Of a stretch of DNA of 34,692 nucleotides, positions 30,977 through 34,692 are shown in pieces (the first letter of the stretch is position 1; each line of letters opens with the position of its first letter). The notes under the pieces are model-generated. The model saw only the letters and a program-made list of their open reading frames with translations. It had not been told where the DNA came from and did not search any database. A program made the translations under genes and the position numbers. The stretch comes from an uncultured Coriobacteriaceae bacterium (GTDB lineage Bacteria; Actinomycetota; Coriobacteriia; Coriobacteriales; Atopobiaceae), in contig CADBCS010000029.1 of assembly GCA_902793195.1 (NCBI GenBank), positions 1 to 34,692 of the forward strand. Reading direction: 5' to 3'.

Positions 30977-32446
30977 GTGTTGAGACTCACTCTTGGCAAG
31001 AAGATAGTGTTTCTTCTCGTGGCGTTGGTGACAGCGATTAGCGCCGTTACCATTATCGTCAGCTACCGCGTCGTTGACGAAATGACGGGTGGGTATTACA
31101 AGGGTAAGGCCGACGACCTCGCCGCGACGGTCGCAACCATCGTGGACGCAAAGAATGCCCGAACGCTCGCGCAGGAGACGCTCGCCATCTATCGTACGAT
31201 CGATGGCGCAGACCGCATCACCAGCGAAGAGTGGGGGACCGCCGCATTCGATGCATACGTTGCGAACTATACCTCGCTCGAACAGACGCCAGAGTATGAG
31301 TCCTTGTTGGCACAACTCAAGAAGGTACAGGACGCGAATGACGTCGACTGCTTCTACCTGCTGATAGTCGACAAAGAGACCGAGCTGTGCCTGTACCTGG
31401 TGGATTCCTCCAGCACGAATCCGTGCCCCATCGGGTGTATCGACCCGCTCTACGACAGCAATCGGGGGGTGCTGGAAAACCCCGCCCTCGGTTTCGAGGC
31501 GTATTTATCAGACGCCCCCGAGTATGGATGGCTCGTTACCTCAGCCGCGCCGGTATTCGACGAGGACGGCTCTGTGGTCTGCTATGCCGGAGTGGACATC
31601 TCGATGGACGTGATCAAACACCAGGAATCGAGTTACTTCCTAGCGTTGTCTGGTGGCGTGGTGGGCCTTACTATGCTTCTGAGCTTCCTTGCCATCCTAT
31701 TCGTGCGCCGCAACATCGTTCGTCCCATCAACAAGCTAACCGTCGCCGCGAGCAAGTACTGCTCGCCGGAGAGTCGAGACGTCACCTCGTTCTCCAATCT
31801 CGACATCCACTCGCACGACGAGATCGAGACGCTCTACCAATCGATGGTGCGTATGGAGAAGGACATAGACAGGTACATCGACAGCCTCGTGGAAGCGCGC
31901 ACCAAGTTGCAAAACACCGAGATCGCTGCAAACATGTTAAGCGACCAGGCACGACGTGACTCACTCACGGGTATCCGCAACAAGCTTGCATACGACCAGG
32001 AGATGCTCATCCTCGAGCGTGATCGCGCGGAGGGGCTGTGCGAGTTTGGAATTGCGATGGTCGACCTCAACGACCTCAAGGTCATCAATGACGTATATGG
32101 TCACGATCGCGGCAACATAGCCATCACGCGACTGTGCAACATCATCTGCGCGATCTTCATGCACTCGCCTGTATTCCGCATTGGCGGTGACGAGTTTGCC
32201 ATATTGCTGAGGAACAACGATTACCAGAACGTGGAAAACCTCGTCTCTCGTTTCAAGCGAGTTATCGAAGACCTGCAGAAGGCGGATTCCGAAGAGCTCG
32301 CCCCATGGGAACGCATATCAGCGGCCATAGGATACGCAACATACGACCCAGATCTTGATTCCGACGTGCAGAGCGTTTTTCGGCGCGCCGACGAGGTGAT
32401 GTACGCGACCAAGAGAAAGATGAAGGGTGGCGTGGATCCACGGTAG
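30977..32446 (+). CDS. Membrane-anchored diguanylate cyclase (GGDEF)
   Basis: The 489-residue protein has a first membrane helix (KIVFLLVALVTAISAVTIIV), an external sensor region to about residue 215 resembling dCache/CHASE-type domains (YGWLVTSAAPVFDEDGSVVC), a second membrane helix (LALSGGVVGLTMLLSFLAIL) and a HAMP-like segment (RRNIVRPINKL). The C-terminal GGDEF domain has DSLTGIRNKLAYD and RIGGDEFAIL (GGDEF at about residue 403). The catalytic motif is intact, so c-di-GMP synthesis is likely. The RxxD inhibitory site expected five residues ahead is absent (MHSP there). The start is GTG or the adjacent TTG, after AAAGG. Confidence 0.9.
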   Translation: MLRLTLGKKIVFLLVALVTAISAVTIIVSYRVVDEMTGGYYKGKADDLAATVATIVDAKNARTLAQETLAIYRTIDGADRITSEEWGTAAFDAYVANYTSLEQTPEYESLLAQLKKVQDANDVDCFYLLIVDKETELCLYLVDSSSTNPCPIGCIDPLYDSNRGVLENPALGFEAYLSDAPEYGWLVTSAAPVFDEDGSVVCYAGVDISMDVIKHQESSYFLALSGGVVGLTMLLSFLAILFVRRNIVRPINKLTVAASKYCSPESRDVTSFSNLDIHSHDEIETLYQSMVRMEKDIDRYIDSLVEARTKLQNTEIAANMLSDQARRDSLTGIRNKLAYDQEMLILERDRAEGLCEFGIAMVDLNDLKVINDVYGHDRGNIAITRLCNIICAIFMHSPVFRIGGDEFAILLRNNDYQNVENLVSRFKRVIEDLQKADSEELAPWERISAAIGYATYDPDLDSDVQSVFRRADEVMYATKRKMKGGVDPR

Positions 32447-32542
32447 TGTGTTGAGGCCTGCAGGTGAGACCGCAGAATTCCAAACGACAGCCGCAATACG
32501 CTACAATGTCGTGCACCATGCGTGACGTGGAGAGGGGTTGTC

Positions 32543-33517
32543 GTGAATCAACGAGGTGGCGGTCCATCGCTGCTCGCGGCCTATCTTGTCGTGGGGCAGG
32601 ACCAACTCAAGCGAGAGACTGCCGTCTCGCGTCTCAAGGCACGCCTCGATCCTTCTTGCGCACTGTTCAACCTGGACGAGAGAACCGCAGCGGGCGACTT
32701 GGACCCCACTGATGTCGCCATTTCGCTTAACACGGTCCCGGTGGGGGAAGGCTTTCGTCTGGTGCTCATCCACGAGGCGAACAAGCTGCCAAAGGCCGTG
32801 TCGGAGACCATCATCTCGTATCTGGTCAATCCCAATCCCGGATGCGTGCTGTGCCTCTCGGCCGAAAAGCTCGCAAAGAACACGAGGCTTTACAAAGCCG
32901 TGGCGAAGGTGGGAAAGCGGGCGGTCATCGACTGCACGCCCATTCGTCCGAGGGATGTCCCTTCATATTTGGTCCAACACGCTGCGGCAAAGGGTCTCAC
33001 GCTCGACTTGGATGCAGCGCGCGAGCTACAAAGCAGGGTGGGAGAGAGCACGACCCTGCTGGACAGGCAGATCGTGACGCTTGGGGAGTTCTGTGCGCGT
33101 ACGCGCCACATCACCATTCACGACGTTCGCAGGCATGTTGCACGGACAGCGGACGTAAAGCCATGGGAGTTCCTAGACGCGGTTGCCGCAGGAAAGACAG
33201 ATACGGCCCTCGAGCTCTATGGCCACATGCAGAGCCCCTCGCAGCTTGCCTTGCTGGCACTGCTGGTGCGTCGCTTGCGCGAACTGATATGCGCGCATGC
33301 GCTCATCGCAAGGGGTCAGAAGTCGGACATAGCCAGGGAGCTCGGGCGCCAGGATTGGCAGGTTCGCTCAGTCGTGCAGTCGGCACGTAGGTTCAGCGAC
33401 GAGCGCCTTGTGGCGTGCCTTCGGGCGTGCGCAGCATGCGAGCGCGAGATAAAGGGGGGAGCTGACCCTCAGACTTCCTTCATCAGGCTCGTCATCTTTA
33501 TCTGCCAAGGTGAGTGA
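32543..33517 (+). CDS. holA: DNA polymerase III subunit delta
   Basis: The 324-residue protein matches the clamp-loader delta subunit: AAYLVVGQDQLKRETAVSRL at the N-terminus, FRLVLIHEANKLPK, GCVLCLSAEKLAKNTRLYKAV and a C-terminal helical collar region. It loads the sliding clamp with the DnaX complex. GTG at 32543 follows GAGAGGGG. The holA - rpsT - lepA order downstream is a conserved bacterial context. Confidence 0.9.
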   Translation: MNQRGGGPSLLAAYLVVGQDQLKRETAVSRLKARLDPSCALFNLDERTAAGDLDPTDVAISLNTVPVGEGFRLVLIHEANKLPKAVSETIISYLVNPNPGCVLCLSAEKLAKNTRLYKAVAKVGKRAVIDCTPIRPRDVPSYLVQHAAAKGLTLDLDAARELQSRVGESTTLLDRQIVTLGEFCARTRHITIHDVRRHVARTADVKPWEFLDAVAAGKTDTALELYGHMQSPSQLALLALLVRRLRELICAHALIARGQKSDIARELGRQDWQVRSVVQSARRFSDERLVACLRACAACEREIKGGADPQTSFIRLVIFICQGE

Positions 33518-33560
33518 GATCTGACTCGGCGTTTCTGCCATGAACAAATGGCATAGAAAA

Positions 33561-33584
33561 CGGGGCCTGGAAAACCGGGCCCCG
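33561..33584. terminator. Terminator of rpsT (shared with holA)
   Basis: CGGGGCCTGG and CCGGGCCCCG form a 10-bp stem (one G-T pair) with an AAAA loop. On the minus strand it is followed by TTTTCTAT, a good intrinsic terminator for rpsT; it may also stop holA transcripts. Confidence 0.85.
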
Positions 33585-33609
33585 CACCTTCTCGCATGTG
33601 AGCGTAACG

Positions 33610-33873
33610 TTACTCCATGCCGTTTACGAGCATCTGGACGCCACTCTTGCGCTTGGCGGCCTGGTTCTTGTGGATGATGCCCTTAGAGGCAGCCTTGTCG
33701 AGCTTGCGGCAGGCGGCCTGTGCTGCCAGCTGGGCGGCGTCCTTGTCGCCAGCCTCCACGGCAGCGCGGACCTTCTTGATGTAGGTCTTGAGTTCAGAGC
33801 GAACCGCACGGTTGCGGACGCGTGCCTTCTCGGCGGTGAGAATGCGCTTCTTTTGAGACTTGATGTTTGCCAC
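33610..33873 (-). CDS. rpsT: 30S ribosomal protein S20
   Basis: The 87-residue basic, helical protein starts [16 protein letters not shown] and ends with the typical [17 protein letters not shown]. It binds 16S rRNA early in 30S assembly. GTG at 33873 is the start, preceded by AAAGGG at 7 bases; the upstream extension of the frame has no ribosome site and lies outside the family length. Encoded opposite to holA and lepA. Confidence 0.96.
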   Translation of the reverse strand: MANIKSQKKRILTAEKARVRNRAVRSELKTYIKKVRAAVEAGDKDAAQLAAQAACRKLDKAASKGIIHKNQAAKRKSGVQMLVNGME

Positions 33874-33999
33874 GTGCTTACCCTTTCGGTCATGTACATT
33901 GAGGCCTCTACACTGAGACACGGTTATATGTGGAGGTCAACTCGGTGAGTATAGCATGTTCCGTACACATTGGCACAAAATTCCGCTATTATCTTCCTC

Positions 34000-34692
34000 A
34001 TGTCTACTAATATGAACACATCTCACATCCGAAACTTCTCGATCGTGGCCCACATCGACCACGGTAAGTCCACCATTTCCGACAGAATCCTGGAGCTTAC
34101 CAAGACGGTGGCGGCTCGAGACATGACCAAGCAACTGCTCGACTCCATGGACATTGAGCAGGAGCGAGGCATCACCATCAAGTCGAATGCCGTGCGCGTT
34201 ATGTATGAGGCAGACGACGGCGAGGAATACCAGTTCAACCTCATCGACACGCCGGGGCATGTGGACTTTACATACGAGGTATCTCGTTCTCTTGCCGCGT
34301 GCGAGGGCGCGGTGCTCGTGGTCGACGCAACTCAGGGGGTCGAGGCCCAAACGGTTTCCAACGCCCTTCTGGCCATGAATGCCGACTTGGACATCGTTCC
34401 TGCCATCAACAAGATTGACCTTCCATCTGCCGAACCGGAGCGCGTGCGTGAGGAGATAGAGGAGGTGCTCGCCATTCCAGCCGACGATGCGGTTCTGGTG
34501 AGTGGCAAGACGGGGGAGGGCGTCCACGACCTCCTGGAGAGCATAGTGTATCTGGTGTCCCCGCCCGAGGGGTCATCCGACGCACCGATAAAGGCGCTTA
34601 TACTGGACTCCTACTTCGATGCGTATCGCGGTGTGGTCGCGACCGTGCGTGTGTTCGACGGCACGATTCGGCCTGGCATGCGCATGGTCATG
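34000..34692 (+). CDS. lepA: Elongation factor 4 (LepA), 3'-truncated by the window edge
   Basis: The first 231 codons of a translational GTPase are present. G1 is AHIDHGKST, the switch region has ERGITIK, G3 is DTPGHVDF, G4 is NKIDLPSA, and the start of domain II has DSYFDAYRG. These are characteristic of LepA, which acts on stalled ribosomes. The frame is open to the end of the window. ATG 34000 has no Shine-Dalgarno ahead of it. A TATTAT box at 33987-33992 would place transcription start at or next to the ATG, so a leaderless mRNA is possible; ATG 34012 is an alternative start. Confidence 0.95.
   Translation, partial: MSTNMNTSHIRNFSIVAHIDHGKSTISDRILELTKTVAARDMTKQLLDSMDIEQERGITIKSNAVRVMYEADDGEEYQFNLIDTPGHVDFTYEVSRSLAACEGAVLVVDATQGVEAQTVSNALLAMNADLDIVPAINKIDLPSAEPERVREEIEEVLAIPADDAVLVSGKTGEGVHDLLESIVYLVSPPEGSSDAPIKALILDSYFDAYRGVVATVRVFDGTIRPGMRMVM

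Overview
The window looks like a chromosomal stretch of an actinobacterium, most likely of class Coriobacteriia (Atopobium/Olsenella/Collinsella relatives). This is inferred from moderately high GC, strong AGGAGG-type ribosome sites with frequent GTG starts, a Ski2-like helicase with an actinobacterial-type C-terminal region, a repeat-rich surface protein with InlB-type and ChW repeats, and the holA - rpsT - lepA order. No rRNA or tRNA gene, CRISPR array or intact transposase was seen.

Layout. 3-5687: the 3' part of a giant surface protein (glycine-rich repeats, ten Ig-like repeats, a pilin-type isopeptide domain, two InlB B-repeats, three ChW repeats), closed by a strong hairpin and followed by a palindrome-rich, gene-free stretch. 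5998-11460: a WYL-domain regulator, divergent from a TROVE/Ro60-type protein (Rsr), then a 721-residue protein with a TerD-like C-terminal domain. The WYL-Rsr intergenic region can fold into a branched RNA closed by a bulged terminal helix and starting about 7 nt after a -10 box. It is a good candidate for a bacterial Y RNA. 11492-12847: a radical SAM/SPASM protein. 13030-17375: small zinc-ribbon and DUF2085 membrane proteins, a TPM-domain protein in an operon with a zinc-ribbon membrane protein, and a glutamate-cysteine ligase-family enzyme. 17530-18744: a flippase/LPG-synthase-type membrane protein. 18870-20366: gltX. 20602-22333: PiT phosphate permease plus DUF47 accessory protein. 22492-25053: DEAD-box helicase. 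25202-27346: TetR regulator, Fe-type alcohol dehydrogenase and cupin. 27662-29095: a membrane protein with an extracellular seven-repeat RCC1-like propeller. 29243-30845: VanX-type dipeptidase and alpha/beta hydrolase. 30977-32446: a membrane GGDEF protein. 32543-34692: holA, rpsT (opposite strand) and the start of lepA.

The most interesting unit is 5998-11460. Bacterial Ro60 homologues bind Y RNAs and take part in RNA quality control and stress responses. Here the rsr-like gene has a WYL regulator and a structured RNA candidate in its divergent upstream region, and a TerD-like protein downstream behind its own terminator and promoter-like elements. My working hypothesis is a WYL-controlled RNA-stress module. 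The protein calls rest on visible motifs. The RNA and the functional coupling are inference.
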